A stretch of 12,575 bases of DNA. Origin: an uncultured Prevotella sp. (GTDB lineage Bacteria; Bacteroidota; Bacteroidia; Bacteroidales; Bacteroidaceae). Position 1 is the first letter of the stretch, and each line of letters opens with the position of its first letter. The position numbers and the translations under genes were made by a program. Location: positions 1 through 12,575 of the forward strand of contig CALCVT010000131.1 of the NCBI GenBank assembly GCA_937906495.1, read 5' to 3'. The notes beneath the pieces are model-generated. The model did no database searches. It was given only the letters and a program-made list of their open reading frames with translations, and had not been told where the DNA came from. Shown in pieces: positions 1 to 8,116 of the stretch.

Positions 1-120
1 GCAGAAGGACGCGCAGAAGGACGTGCAGAAGGACGTGCGGAAGGCATTGCAGAAGGACGCGCGGAAGGCATTGCAGAAGGCATGGTAAAAGGACGAGCAG
101 AGGGACGTGAAGAGGGAGAG
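1..120 (+). repeat. Ten 12-bp in-frame tandem repeats encoding A-E-G-R/I units
   Basis: Ten consecutive 12-bp units can be read, starting at 1, 13, 25, 37, 49, 61, 73, 85, 97 and 109. The first three and the fifth are near-identical (GCAGAAGGACGC/T). Units 4 and 6 are identical to each other (GCGGAAGGCATT). The last three have diverged. Each unit is exactly four codons, so gain or loss of units keeps the frame. The array may extend left of the window. Confidence 0.9.
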
Positions 121-228
121 AAACAGAAAGCTATGGAGATTGCACGTTTCCTCAAATCCTCTGGAATGACCATCGAAATGATTTGTGAAGCTACGGGATT
201 GTCCGGAGATGAAGTGGTTCAACTATAG
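1..228 (+). CDS. C-terminal end of an Rpn/PD-(D/E)XK-type nuclease-like protein (5' truncated)
   Basis: This is an open frame from the window edge to a TAG at 226-228, 75 residues, lacking its start and N-terminal domain. The first 40 residues are ten four-residue units of the form Ala-Glu-Gly-Arg or Ala-Glu-Gly-Ile, grading into Glu/Lys-rich units. After them comes a short helical tail with a helix-turn-helix look (IARFLKSSGM, then MICEATGLS). From family knowledge, this repeat plus the tail spaced like 'I...TGLS..EV..L' is typical of the C-terminus of Rpn-family recombination-promoting nucleases (PD-(D/E)XK 'transposase' family), which are common in Bacteroidales. The catalytic domain lies outside the window, so the family call rests only on the tail. 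The repeats probably form a charged helix. The next gene on this strand is 229 bp away and has its own promoter. Confidence 0.6.
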   Translation, partial: AEGRAEGRAEGRAEGIAEGRAEGIAEGMVKGRAEGREEGEKQKAMEIARFLKSSGMTIEMICEATGLSGDEVVQL

Positions 229-316
229 AAACTGCTAAACACCTTTCATCCCATCAGCATCTTTACCGTACCTTTTCCTATTTCAAAATAAGACAGGAGG
301 CGGCTCGGGATAATCA

Positions 317-342
317 AATCCTTGAAAGCAAGCTTTCGGATT
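317..342. promoter_or_regulatory. Dyad overlapping the -33 element of the glycoside hydrolase promoter
   Basis: Inverted arms GAAAGC (324-329) and GCTTTC (332-337) are separated by AA. They are flanked by AATCC (317-321) and its complement GGATT (338-342), with two unpaired T on the left. The right arm runs into the TTTG of the promoter at 341-344, the right place for a repressor or activator site. It could instead be a weak hairpin ending the upstream gene, though no clear T-tract follows. Confidence 0.35.
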
Positions 343-372
343 TGCTTCTCCGCTCGCCTTTCACTATCTTTG
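341..372 (+). promoter_or_regulatory. Bacteroidetes-type promoter for the glycoside hydrolase
   Basis: TTTG at 341-344 and TATCTTTG at 365-372 match the Bacteroidetes consensus (TTTG, then TAnnTTTG) with a 20-bp gap. Transcription would start near 378-380, giving a leader of about 80 nt before the ATG at 458. The leader has no obvious Shine-Dalgarno sequence, as usual in this phylum. Confidence 0.65.
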
Positions 373-457
373 CAGGCTGAAAACGGGTATAAAACAATAC
401 TGACCCACAATGGGATAAACCTATCTATTACACCCACACATCTTTTCTATTCTTTAC

Positions 458-2581
458 ATGAACACAAACACTTTACGCAACCGGGCTTTTGGTCTGCTAA
501 TGGCCTGTCTGCCAATGACGGCTACACTTGAGGCACAAACCGTTATCTTTCCACAAAAACAGCAAGCTGGCAAGGCACAACTTAAACAAAAAGGCAAGAA
601 CTATGTGCTGCAAAACAAACTGCTGAAAGCGGCTTTTACCCAAAATGCCCAAGGACAACTACTGTTTAATGGTTGCGAAACTCTGAATCTGCAACCCGGC
701 ACCGAACTTTTTACACTGGTTTTGGGCGACAGTACCCTGGTTCGCGCCTCAGAGATGGAAGTGCGCAGTCTGCGTACCGAAAAACTGACCGGCAACAAGG
801 AGGCTGTTACTGCCTCGCAACGCTTTGACGGACAGGCTGTTATTGCCGAACTGGTGAAGGGCAACCTAAAAGTGGAATGGCGCGCAGTGCTCCGCGACAA
901 ATCGCACTACCTGCGAACCGAACTCAAGGTGCAGGCCCTTAACGACCAAAAGATGTTGGGCATCAGCGCCATGCACTATAATGTCGACACCTTGGCTGCC
1001 GGTTCTACACCCCGCATTGTGGGAAATACGCGCGGTGCTGCACTGATAAGCAACAAACTCTTTGCCGGACTTGAAACTCCGACCGGACTGAACACCGTTA
1101 CGCCGGGAACCAATGGCCCCACGGCCTGCATGGAGGGACACTGGCGACGCCATACAACCCTGCATGCCGGCGAAAACTGGCAAGTAAGCGCCGTCGTAGG
1201 ACTTGTAGCTCCGGGACAGGCACGACGCTCCTTCCTGGCTTATAGCGAACGCGAACGTGCTGTACCCTGGCGTGCCATGCCCGTCTACATTTCGTGGTAT
1301 GAACTGAACATTGACCGCAATAATGCCAAAGCACCCGATTACGAGGGTACAATGACGGTTGAGCAATGTACCGACATCATCAAGCATTGGAACGAAAAGT
1401 TCTACAAGCCTTACGGCAAGGCGCCCGTAGCATTTGTATGGGACGATGGATGGGACGAATACGGTACCTGGAAGTTTAACCCCAAATTTCCCAATGGTTT
1501 TGCCGAACCCGATGCCGAAGCCCGCAAAATGGGAGCTGGTATGGGTGCCTGGCTCGGTCCGGTGGGCGGATACGGCGAGAGCGGTACCTACCGGCGCAAC
1601 TACTGGAAGGACCGCGGAGGCATGCAGCTGAGCAACAAAGCTTACTACAACTACTTTGTGAATGCCTGCACCGATATGATCAAGAACTACGACTTCCGCT
1701 TCTTCAAGTTCGACGGCATCAGTGCCCAAGCTAGTGCCGTAGGTCCTGACCCCGGCGACAAAGGACTTGAAAATGCCGAAGGCATCATCAGCATTGAACG
1801 CGATGTGCGCCTTGCCAAACCCGACATCTTCCTCAATACTACTGTCGGAACCTGGGCGTCGCCCTTCTGGTTCAAATTTACCGACGCGGTATGGCGTCAG
1901 GAGGCCGACTGGGAAGTTACGGGCGTGGGCGATGACCGCGAACGCTGGATTACCTACCGCGACCGCCTGGTATATCAAAACTTTGTGCAAAACTCGCCAA
2001 TATGCCCCATCAACACCCTCATGACACACGGCTTTATACTGACGCGCTTTGGCAATGTGTCGAAAACGATGGACTACGAGGGTATTCGCCGCGAGTTGCG
2101 CTGCGCCTTTGCCTGCGGTTCGGGCATGGTTGAGCTCTACAACGACTACAAGCTCATGGACAGCATTCAAGGCGGTGCACTCTGGGCCGACCTGGCTGCC
2201 TGCATCGACTGGCAAAAACGCCAGGCCGACGTACTGGCCGACAGCCACTGGGTGGGCGGAAATCCCTGGGACGGCAAACAGGCGCATATCTACGGCTGGG
2301 CATCGTGGAACGGCCGCAAGGCATGCCTGACCCTGCGCAACCCCGACTCTAAACCCCAAACCATCAGTCTGACCCTGCGCGAGGCGCTCGAACTGCCCGA
2401 CTTTGTAATCACCTCGCTGACCTGGAAGCATGCCTTCGACGATCAGCAAGGACTGCAAGGACTGCCTGTGGGCGAACCCGTAGATGCCGACCGCACACTC
2501 CAAATCACGCTGCCTCCCTTCAGCGTATACATACTTGACGGACAGGACAACCGTCCTACAAATATCTCTCCGCTACCCTAA
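458..2581 (+). CDS. Secreted alpha-galactosidase-like TIM-barrel glycoside hydrolase
   Basis: This 707-residue protein starts with a signal peptide (basic NRAF, hydrophobic 11-22, likely cleavage near residue 27 after LEA), so it is exported to the periplasm or surface. Residues ~30-270 look like a beta-sandwich domain, ~275-560 a (beta/alpha)8 barrel, and ~600-695 a C-terminal beta domain. The barrel has VWDDGWD (327-333), a KFDG motif with D419 as candidate nucleophile, and WRQEADW (479-485), whose R-x-x-x-D spacing makes D484 a candidate acid/base. Both motifs resemble clan GH-D alpha-galactosidases (GH27/GH36), so a retaining alpha-galactosidase or related exo-glycosidase is likely. The substrate cannot be read from sequence. 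No SusC/SusD pair or sensor is nearby, so this is not an obvious polysaccharide utilisation locus. The ATG at 458 is chosen because it directly precedes the signal peptide. A promoter lies upstream and a terminator downstream. Confidence 0.75.
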   Translation: MNTNTLRNRAFGLLMACLPMTATLEAQTVIFPQKQQAGKAQLKQKGKNYVLQNKLLKAAFTQNAQGQLLFNGCETLNLQPGTELFTLVLGDSTLVRASEMEVRSLRTEKLTGNKEAVTASQRFDGQAVIAELVKGNLKVEWRAVLRDKSHYLRTELKVQALNDQKMLGISAMHYNVDTLAAGSTPRIVGNTRGAALISNKLFAGLETPTGLNTVTPGTNGPTACMEGHWRRHTTLHAGENWQVSAVVGLVAPGQARRSFLAYSERERAVPWRAMPVYISWYELNIDRNNAKAPDYEGTMTVEQCTDIIKHWNEKFYKPYGKAPVAFVWDDGWDEYGTWKFNPKFPNGFAEPDAEARKMGAGMGAWLGPVGGYGESGTYRRNYWKDRGGMQLSNKAYYNYFVNACTDMIKNYDFRFFKFDGISAQASAVGPDPGDKGLENAEGIISIERDVRLAKPDIFLNTTVGTWASPFWFKFTDAVWRQEADWEVTGVGDDRERWITYRDRLVYQNFVQNSPICPINTLMTHGFILTRFGNVSKTMDYEGIRRELRCAFACGSGMVELYNDYKLMDSIQGGALWADLAACIDWQKRQADVLADSHWVGGNPWDGKQAHIYGWASWNGRKACLTLRNPDSKPQTISLTLREALELPDFVITSLTWKHAFDDQQGLQGLPVGEPVDADRTLQITLPPFSVYILDGQDNRPTNISPLP

Positions 2582-2585
2582 CCTG

Positions 2586-2627
2586 ATAAAGGGGGTGAAC
2601 CACGACGTTCGCCCCCTTTATTGCTTT
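2586..2627 (+). terminator. Strong intrinsic terminator after the glycoside hydrolase
   Basis: A 15-bp stem pairs 2586-2600 with 2607-2621, with one wobble pair and a six-base CACGAC loop. Its core is AAAGGGGG against CCCCCTTT. The stem ends in TTTATT and is followed by GCTTTT, a modest T-tract. It starts 5 bp after the stop codon and should largely separate the hydrolase from the permease. Confidence 0.75.
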
Positions 2628-2660
2628 TAGCCAACACTTCCATCTGTTTTTCACTTCACA

Positions 2661-4010
2661 ATGAAACACACCGCAACCAGCCCCCATACAACCGGCAATA
2701 AGCCCGACAACGGACTTATTTTTCAACTCAACGACCGACCGCACTTTGGCATTGCCCTCTTTACGGCCCTACAACACCTGTTAGCTACCTTTGTTGGCAT
2801 TATTACGCCCCCGCTCATCATAGCCGGTGCCCTGAAACTCGATGTCGAAACAACCGGCTTTCTGGTTTCGATGGCCCTGATTGCCTCGGGCATTGCCACC
2901 TTTGTACAATGCAAACGCATTGGGCCGGTAGGTTGCGGACTGCTCTGCGTGCAGGGCACCAGTTTTTCGTTTATCACGCCCATCATCTCGGCCGGACTTC
3001 TGGGTGGGCTGCCCATGGCCTTTGGCACCACCATGGCCGGATCGGTGGTCGAGATGCTGATGAGCCGTATCATCCGGCATGCCCGCCGCGTTGTCACTCC
3101 GCTCGTTTCGGGCGTAGTGGTTACCCTGATCGGACTGAGCTTGATAAAAGTGGGCATTACGGCTTGCGGCGGCGGCGAGGCTGCCCGCGCAGCAGGCACC
3201 TTCGGGAGCATGCACAACCTGGGGCTTGCCGGACTCGTGCTGCTCGTCATCCTGGTCTTTAACCGCAGCAACAACCCCTACCTGCGCATGAGCAGCATTG
3301 TGATTGGCCTGACAGTGGGCTATGCTGTGGCCTGGCTCTTGGGCGATGTTGACTTTGCGAGCGTAAAGGGGTTCGGAGGCATCAATCTGCCCCACCCCTT
3401 TAAATACGGCATCAGTTTCGATGCCTCGTCTATCATTGCCATCGGTTTGGTTTACCTCATCACCTCTATCGAAGCCTACGGCGACATTACCGCCAACTCC
3501 ATGCTTTCGGGCGAACCCATTGAGGGCGAAAAATTTATCCGCCGAGCTTCGGGGGGCATCCTGGCCGATGGCTGCAGTTCGTTCGTATCGGGCATTTTCT
3601 GTGCCTTTCCCAACTCCATCTTTGCCCAGAACAACGGCATCATTCAGCTGACGGGGGTAGCCAGCCGCTACGTAGGCTTTTTTGTGGCTGCACTACTGGT
3701 GCTCATGGGGCTGTTTCCGGCAGTCGGTCTGGTATTCTCGCTCATGCCCACTCCGGTATTGGGCGGTGCCACCCTGCTCATGTTCGGCACGGTAGCCTCA
3801 GCCGGCATCCGCATCATCACCTCGCAACCCATTAACCGCAAGGCCACACTCGTCATTGCCCTGAGCATGTCCATTGGACTTTCGGTCGAACTTGTTCCCG
3901 AAATTCTGTGTCAAATGCCTTCGGCCGTACGCAACATCTTTTCGTCGGGCATCACGGCTGGCGGACTCACAGCCATCCTTTCCAACCTGCTCATACGCAT
4001 CAAGGAATAA
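2661..4010 (+). CDS. NCS2 nucleobase:cation symporter, xanthine/urate-permease type
   Basis: This 449-residue inner-membrane protein has about 12-14 hydrophobic segments and imports a purine base with a cation. NCS2 hallmarks are present: a QH pair in the first membrane helix (Q38-H39), the GTSFSF segment (99-104), an acidic residue in the eighth helix (E271 in SIEAYGD) and the family signature QNNGIIQLTG (323-332). In characterised members, Q-N in this signature goes with xanthine/urate carriers such as XanQ, while uracil carriers have E-N. A purine (xanthine, urate or guanine) is therefore more likely than uracil. Length is normal for the family. It follows the hydrolase by 79 bp, but a terminator lies between, and I found no clear TAnnTTTG box, so its promoter is unresolved. 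There is no purine-catabolism gene beside it. Confidence 0.88.
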   Translation: MKHTATSPHTTGNKPDNGLIFQLNDRPHFGIALFTALQHLLATFVGIITPPLIIAGALKLDVETTGFLVSMALIASGIATFVQCKRIGPVGCGLLCVQGTSFSFITPIISAGLLGGLPMAFGTTMAGSVVEMLMSRIIRHARRVVTPLVSGVVVTLIGLSLIKVGITACGGGEAARAAGTFGSMHNLGLAGLVLLVILVFNRSNNPYLRMSSIVIGLTVGYAVAWLLGDVDFASVKGFGGINLPHPFKYGISFDASSIIAIGLVYLITSIEAYGDITANSMLSGEPIEGEKFIRRASGGILADGCSSFVSGIFCAFPNSIFAQNNGIIQLTGVASRYVGFFVAALLVLMGLFPAVGLVFSLMPTPVLGGATLLMFGTVASAGIRIITSQPINRKATLVIALSMSIGLSVELVPEILCQMPSAVRNIFSSGITAGGLTAILSNLLIRIKE

Positions 4011-4323
4011 CTGTGGCGCAGGATACGAACCACATTTTAAAGTACAACCAAGAGGGTACTTTCCTTACTGGCTATTATAGCAATGGTAACGCTATTTTCC
4101 CCATCTACCCTGAAATAAGTTACAGGCTCCGCCGGCGCAATGTCGGCGGAGCCTGTTCTATTACATCTATTTAAAAAAAAAGAACTTGTAGAACTGCAAT
4201 GCTACCAGCTGATACCGGAGCGGCAGTCTACCTACAGCGAATGCTTTACTGAGCCCGGCGGGGGCAGGTGTACCTCCGGCTTTCAGTCAAAGCCTGGAAC
4301 ACGCTGCCGGCTCGGAAAAAGCC
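4011..4323. other. Non-coding convergent region between permease and nrdB
   Basis: This 313-bp stretch holds no convincing gene; its short open frames have no family-like sequence and overlap hairpins. It contains the 13-bp perfect hairpin at 4122-4156, an A-run near 4172-4181, and a smaller bulged hairpin near 4275-4298 (GGCTTT cagtc AAAGCC), 26 bp beyond the nrdB stop. GAGCC (4251-4255) and GGCTC (4309-4313) could form an outer stem around the smaller hairpin. Confidence 0.6.
4122..4156. terminator. Perfect 13-bp hairpin between convergent genes, probable bidirectional terminator
   Basis: ACAGGCTCCGCCG (4122-4134) pairs perfectly with CGGCGGAGCCTGT (4144-4156) around a nine-base loop. On the plus strand it is followed by TTCTATTACATCTATTT, an interrupted T-rich tract. 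On the minus strand by AACTTATTT. It lies 112 bp after the permease stop and 168 bp beyond the nrdB stop, so it probably ends permease transcription and may block opposing transcripts. Confidence 0.65.
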
Positions 4324-5388
4324 TTACAGGTCGTCGATGAGCGCCGTGCTTTTGGCATAAGCCGTACTTCTGGCCTCAAAGAAGTCGGTCTTCACCAAAT
4401 TGGCATTGGAGTATTGGTTCACCCATTGCATATTTTCGGGCACCTGGTGATTGTGCTCATACAGATAGCCAAAGCCCAGGCTGTTCCAGCGCTGGTTGCC
4501 CAGATAATGGATGTAATCTTCCACCATCTGACCATTCAGGCCCTGCACCTCGTCGCCAATCACATACTTGCCCCAGGCTATCTCCTGCCGCACTCCCTCG
4601 CGCATCATCTCTTCGTAGATTGGTATATACTCGGGGGTAAAGAGCTGAGGCTCTTCCTTCTTCAGTTCCAGAATCATGTTGCGGAACAGCCACAAATGGG
4701 TATTTTCGTCGCGGTTGATGTAGCGGATTTCCTGTGCCGAACCCGACATTTTTCCGTTACGGCTCAGGTTATAAAAGAACATAAATCCACTATAAAAGTA
4801 AATGCCCTCCAAAATATAATTGGCAATAAGGGCTTTCATCAGTGTAAATCCGTTCTGCTTTTCCTGAAACTCGTTGTAACAATCGCCAATAAAGGTGTTG
4901 CGCCGGAGCAGGTGTTCGTCGGTCTTCCATTGATACAATATTTCGTTACGTTCTTCAGGACTGCAAATCGAGTCGAGCATGTAGCTGTAGCTCTGGCTGT
5001 GCACACACTCCTGAAAAGCCTGGATATGCAGACAAAGATTGACCTCGTTGGCCGTGATATACTGGCAGATTGAGGGAAGGTTGTTACTCTGCAGAGAATC
5101 CAGGAACACCAGAAAACTCAAAATCTTGTTGTAGGCGGTATATTCGGCCGGACTCAGATGCGGATAATCCTTGGTATCCTGTGTAAGGTTGATTTCCTCG
5201 GGTATCCAAAAGTTGTTCATTGCCTGCCGGTACCAGTCGCTGGCCCATTTGTAACGCATGTTGTTAAAATCGTTCAGATTGGTGGTGTTTCCCCCAATCA
5301 TTCTGCGAAGATGCAGTTCCGTATCGCCTTGAGGGTTGAAGAGTGCGTTTTTCTTCAACGGATGCAACAAAGGTTGATGATTTTCCAT
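4324..5388 (-). CDS. nrdB: Class I ribonucleotide reductase, small (radical-generating) subunit
   Basis: NrdB holds the dimetal-tyrosyl radical cofactor that starts reduction of ribonucleotides to deoxyribonucleotides in the NrdA-NrdB complex, in the cytoplasm. The 354-residue protein is all-helical. The metal-ligand set is complete: D97 in FLDSLQSN, E127 and H130 in QECVH, E194 in ILEGIY, and E228 and H231 in DENTH. The radical tyrosine is present as Y134 in HSQSY, seven residues after E127, exactly as Y122 follows E115 in E. coli NrdB. This argues against the class Ic form, in which the tyrosine is replaced. The flexible C-terminal tail (STAYAKSTALIDDL) should dock on NrdA, and Y344 there is a candidate radical-relay residue. 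It lies 63 bp downstream of nrdA on the same strand and is probably co-transcribed with it. Confidence 0.95.
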   Translation of the reverse strand: MENHQPLLHPLKKNALFNPQGDTELHLRRMIGGNTTNLNDFNNMRYKWASDWYRQAMNNFWIPEEINLTQDTKDYPHLSPAEYTAYNKILSFLVFLDSLQSNNLPSICQYITANEVNLCLHIQAFQECVHSQSYSYMLDSICSPEERNEILYQWKTDEHLLRRNTFIGDCYNEFQEKQNGFTLMKALIANYILEGIYFYSGFMFFYNLSRNGKMSGSAQEIRYINRDENTHLWLFRNMILELKKEEPQLFTPEYIPIYEEMMREGVRQEIAWGKYVIGDEVQGLNGQMVEDYIHYLGNQRWNSLGFGYLYEHNHQVPENMQWVNQYSNANLVKTDFFEARSTAYAKSTALIDDL

Positions 5389-5451
5389 ATAGATATTGTC
5401 TGACGTTTTAAGCTATTGTTCAGGTAAGCCCCATGTTCCATGCAGCACCGG

Positions 5452-7971
5452 TCAGGAGGCACAACTTTCACACTCTTCCACTTCGAGCGACTTGCTGCGC
5501 ACGTAGTAGATTGTTTTAACCCCGCATTCCCAGGCCTGCAAATAAAGGTTCAGCACCTGACGCATGGTATATTCGTTGGTGATGTACAGGTTCAGGCTTT
5601 GCGACTGATCAAGGTGTCGCTGGCGGATACCGGCTGCCCTGACACTCCAGGTCTGGTTGAGCAGATGGGCCTCTTTATACAACCACCAGGTGCGGTCTGA
5701 CAGGGCCGGCGCCACACGCGGCAGCATGGCTCCTTTTTTCTCCTCCAGAAAGAAACGCTTCATTACCGGATCTATTCCGGCCGTAGTACCGGCTATAATG
5801 CTGGTGCTGCTTGTTGGGGCAACTGCCAGCAAATAGGCATTGCGCATGCCGGCGGCTGCCACCCGTGCTGCCAGTTCTTTCCAATGTGGTGCACTGTAAC
5901 CACGCTTCTCAAAATAGGCTCCCGTCTGCCAGTCGCTGCCTTCAAAATAGGCATAACTTCCTTTTTCCTTTGCCAGGGCATTACTGGCCTTGATGGCGGC
6001 GTAGTTGATACGCTCAAAGAGTTCATCAACAAACTGCAGGTGTGCTTCGCTTTCCCAACGGATGCCCCGAACGGCCAACGCATGGTGATAGCCGCTCACC
6101 CCCAAACCGATGCTGCGGTAGCGCTGGTTGGTAATCTGCGCAAAGGGCACAGGATAAAGGTTCAGGTCAATCACATTGTCGAGTGCACGCACCACGGTAG
6201 CTATCTTTTCGTCCAGCTGCTCCTTGTCTTCCAACGGCAGGTGGCCCAACGAGAGGCTGGCCAGGTTGCAAACCACAAAATCGCCGGGACGAACGGTCTT
6301 GACTACCACCGTATCGCCTTCGCCGGTACGCACTTCGGTCGAAATGGTTTCGATGGGCGACATGTTCTGTGCAATTTCGGTACACAGGTTCGAGCAGTAA
6401 ATCAGGCCCTTGTGGGCATTGGGATTGGTGCGGTTCACCAGGTCGCGGTTAAAGGTGAACGGTGTTCCGGTTTCGACTGCCGAGCGGAGCACCAGCCGGA
6501 TGATGTCCTTGAGGCTGATGATGCGACGCGAAAGGCGGGTGTCTTGAATACACTCCTGGTATTTTTGTTCCCATGCTTCACCGTAGTAATCTTCCAGGCA
6601 GTACCCCTTAATGGTCATGATTTCGTGTGGACAGAAAAGGTACCAGGGCTGATTGAGGTCTTCCTTTGCCATACGCCAGAAGAGGTCGGGATAACAAACT
6701 GCCGGAAAGATGTCGTGGGCTTTCATACGGTCGTCTCCGTTGTTGGTACGAATCTGCAAAAACTCCGGCAAATCTTTGTGCCACACATCCAGATATACTG
6801 CCACGGCGCCCTGGCGCATGCCCAGCTGGTCGACGGCTACGGCTGTATCGTTAACGAGTTTCATCCAGCGAATCACGCCGCCGGCCACGCCTTTGAAGCC
6901 GCGGATGTCGCCTCCTGCCGCACGGACTTTTCCAAAGTACAGTCCCATACCGCCGCCATACTTGCTGACCATGGCAAAGTTGTCGATGCTGCGGTAAATA
7001 CCCTCCAGGCTGTCGGGCACCGTATCGATAAAGCAACTGGAGAGCTGATGGTAAGGCTTGCGGGCATTCGAGAGTGTGGGGGTTGCCATGGTTACTTCCA
7101 GCTGGCTGAGCATGTCGTAAAAGCGGCGCACCCAAAACAGGCGGTTGGTCGTTTCGGGCATGGCCAGATGCAACGATATGCCCAAGTACATTTCTTGTAC
7201 AGATTCGATGGGCTGATGCGAATGGGTGCGAATCAGGTAGCGCTTGGCCAACAAGTCCAGGCCGGAATAATTGAACAGATGATTGCGCCCGGGACGCATA
7301 AAAGTTGCGGCCTCTTCAATTTCTTGCGGAGTATATGCTGCCAGTATGTACGGTCCGTACAGCCCTTCGTCGGTAAGGTAGCGGAGCTTGTCGTAGAACG
7401 TATGAATGCCTGCTTTCGCACACTGTGCATTTATTTGCTTCGTCAACTGAAAATCGAGCAGACGTCCGGCTATAAACTCCCAGTCGGGTGCTTCCTGGGT
7501 TGTGAGTTCTACGGCTGCTTTTACCAGGCTCGAAAGTCGTTCGGCAGCTGCCATATCGCTTTTCTTAAAGCCCGAATACTTCTCGGCCAACAGTTTCAGA
7601 GCATAGACATCCTGCGGAAATGCTTGTTGTATTTGCTTCAAAATGACAGCCAACGAGGGGTCACCAACGCTTTCTACCAGCCGGTTCAGCTCGTTGCGCT
7701 TTTCTGTCCGCTGCCAACGGTACAGAATGTAGCTCTTGGCTGCTGCATAAAAACCATGCTCCATCAGGCTGCGCTCTACCTCGTCCTGAATATGCTCCAC
7801 GCTGCGCTTTTCGGCATGCTGCGCCAAAAAATGCTCTACTTCGCGGGTAATGGCGCTAAGGGTCTCGGCTGTTACTTCCTCATCGGTACTGACAAAGCTT
7901 TTGCGTATTGCCGTCACTATTTTTTCTCGTTCGTAGGGCTCAAGGCTCCCGTTTCTCTTGATTATCTGCAT
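5452..7971 (-). CDS. nrdA: Class I ribonucleotide reductase, large (catalytic) subunit
   Basis: The 839-residue catalytic subunit reduces ribonucleoside diphosphates, using the radical delivered by NrdB. Residues ~2-90 form an ATP-cone (starts MQIIKRNGSLEPYEREKIV), the allosteric overall-activity site, so dATP feedback is expected. The ten-stranded barrel carries every key residue: redox cysteines C313 (SSCFID) and C568 (VVCNLAS), and N528-C530-E532 in NLCTE, with C530 the thiyl-radical position. The phosphate-binding segment PTSSTSIIAGTTAGIDP spans 719-735, and the radical-relay pair Y822-Y823 sits in IYYVRS. The C-terminus ends VEECESCAS with C834 and C837 as the shuttling pair, spaced more closely than the C754/C759 pair of E. 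coli. The start at 7971 directly precedes the ATP-cone. The protein is longer than E. coli NrdA (761 residues). nrdB follows in the same operon. Confidence 0.95.
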   Translation of the reverse strand: MQIIKRNGSLEPYEREKIVTAIRKSFVSTDEEVTAETLSAITREVEHFLAQHAEKRSVEHIQDEVERSLMEHGFYAAAKSYILYRWQRTEKRNELNRLVESVGDPSLAVILKQIQQAFPQDVYALKLLAEKYSGFKKSDMAAAERLSSLVKAAVELTTQEAPDWEFIAGRLLDFQLTKQINAQCAKAGIHTFYDKLRYLTDEGLYGPYILAAYTPQEIEEAATFMRPGRNHLFNYSGLDLLAKRYLIRTHSHQPIESVQEMYLGISLHLAMPETTNRLFWVRRFYDMLSQLEVTMATPTLSNARKPYHQLSSCFIDTVPDSLEGIYRSIDNFAMVSKYGGGMGLYFGKVRAAGGDIRGFKGVAGGVIRWMKLVNDTAVAVDQLGMRQGAVAVYLDVWHKDLPEFLQIRTNNGDDRMKAHDIFPAVCYPDLFWRMAKEDLNQPWYLFCPHEIMTIKGYCLEDYYGEAWEQKYQECIQDTRLSRRIISLKDIIRLVLRSAVETGTPFTFNRDLVNRTNPNAHKGLIYCSNLCTEIAQNMSPIETISTEVRTGEGDTVVVKTVRPGDFVVCNLASLSLGHLPLEDKEQLDEKIATVVRALDNVIDLNLYPVPFAQITNQRYRSIGLGVSGYHHALAVRGIRWESEAHLQFVDELFERINYAAIKASNALAKEKGSYAYFEGSDWQTGAYFEKRGYSAPHWKELAARVAAAGMRNAYLLAVAPTSSTSIIAGTTAGIDPVMKRFFLEEKKGAMLPRVAPALSDRTWWLYKEAHLLNQTWSVRAAGIRQRHLDQSQSLNLYITNEYTMRQVLNLYLQAWECGVKTIYYVRSKSLEVEECESCAS

Positions 7972-8081
7972 GAAGGTCCTAACTGATGTATCGGGTTTGT
8001 TTTCTTATTTCTTTTCTGATTACCAACAGATTACGCATCCTTTTTTTATCATCCGAATGGCTCTGCATTCAAAAAAGCACA

Positions 8082-8111
8082 CAAAAGTAGGAAACTTGGA
8101 ATAATTACAAA
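8082..8111 (-). promoter_or_regulatory. Bacteroidetes-type promoter for nrdAB
   Basis: On the minus strand TTTG (8111-8108) and TACTTTTG (8089-8082) match TTTG/TAnnTTTG with an 18-bp gap, slightly short of the usual 19-21. Transcription would start near 8075, leaving a leader of about 105 nt before the nrdA ATG. An AT-rich imperfect 16-bp palindrome (8117-8132) lies just upstream. Confidence 0.5.
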
Positions 8112-8116
8112 GTTGT

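Noticed and set aside
246..437. Small minus-strand frame (63 codons) between the first gene and the hydrolase
   Set aside because: It overlaps the promoter and dyad of the hydrolase and has no recognisable features.
866..2503. Long minus-strand open frame (545 codons) opposite the glycoside hydrolase
   Set aside because: It is the mirror of a clearly real gene in moderately GC-rich sequence. Its translation has no recognisable domain, and the plus-strand frame has a signal peptide and catalytic motifs.
2723..3395. Overlapping minus-strand frames of about 200 codons opposite the permease
   Set aside because: The plus-strand permease has membrane segments and the NCS2 signature throughout. 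The antisense frames have no domain and no promoter.
4140..4340. Small plus-strand frame (66 codons) in the convergent intergenic region
   Set aside because: It starts inside the terminator hairpin loop, runs into the end of nrdB and shows no protein-like pattern.
5884..7986. Plus-strand open frame (700 codons) opposite nrdA
   Set aside because: nrdA is certain from its full set of catalytic residues. The opposite frame is His/Val/Gln-rich, as expected of antisense translation, and has no motif.
7972..8075. Possible riboswitch in the nrdA leader
   Set aside because: The roughly 100-nt leader is A-rich on the minus strand with no extended pairing or known riboswitch core visible.
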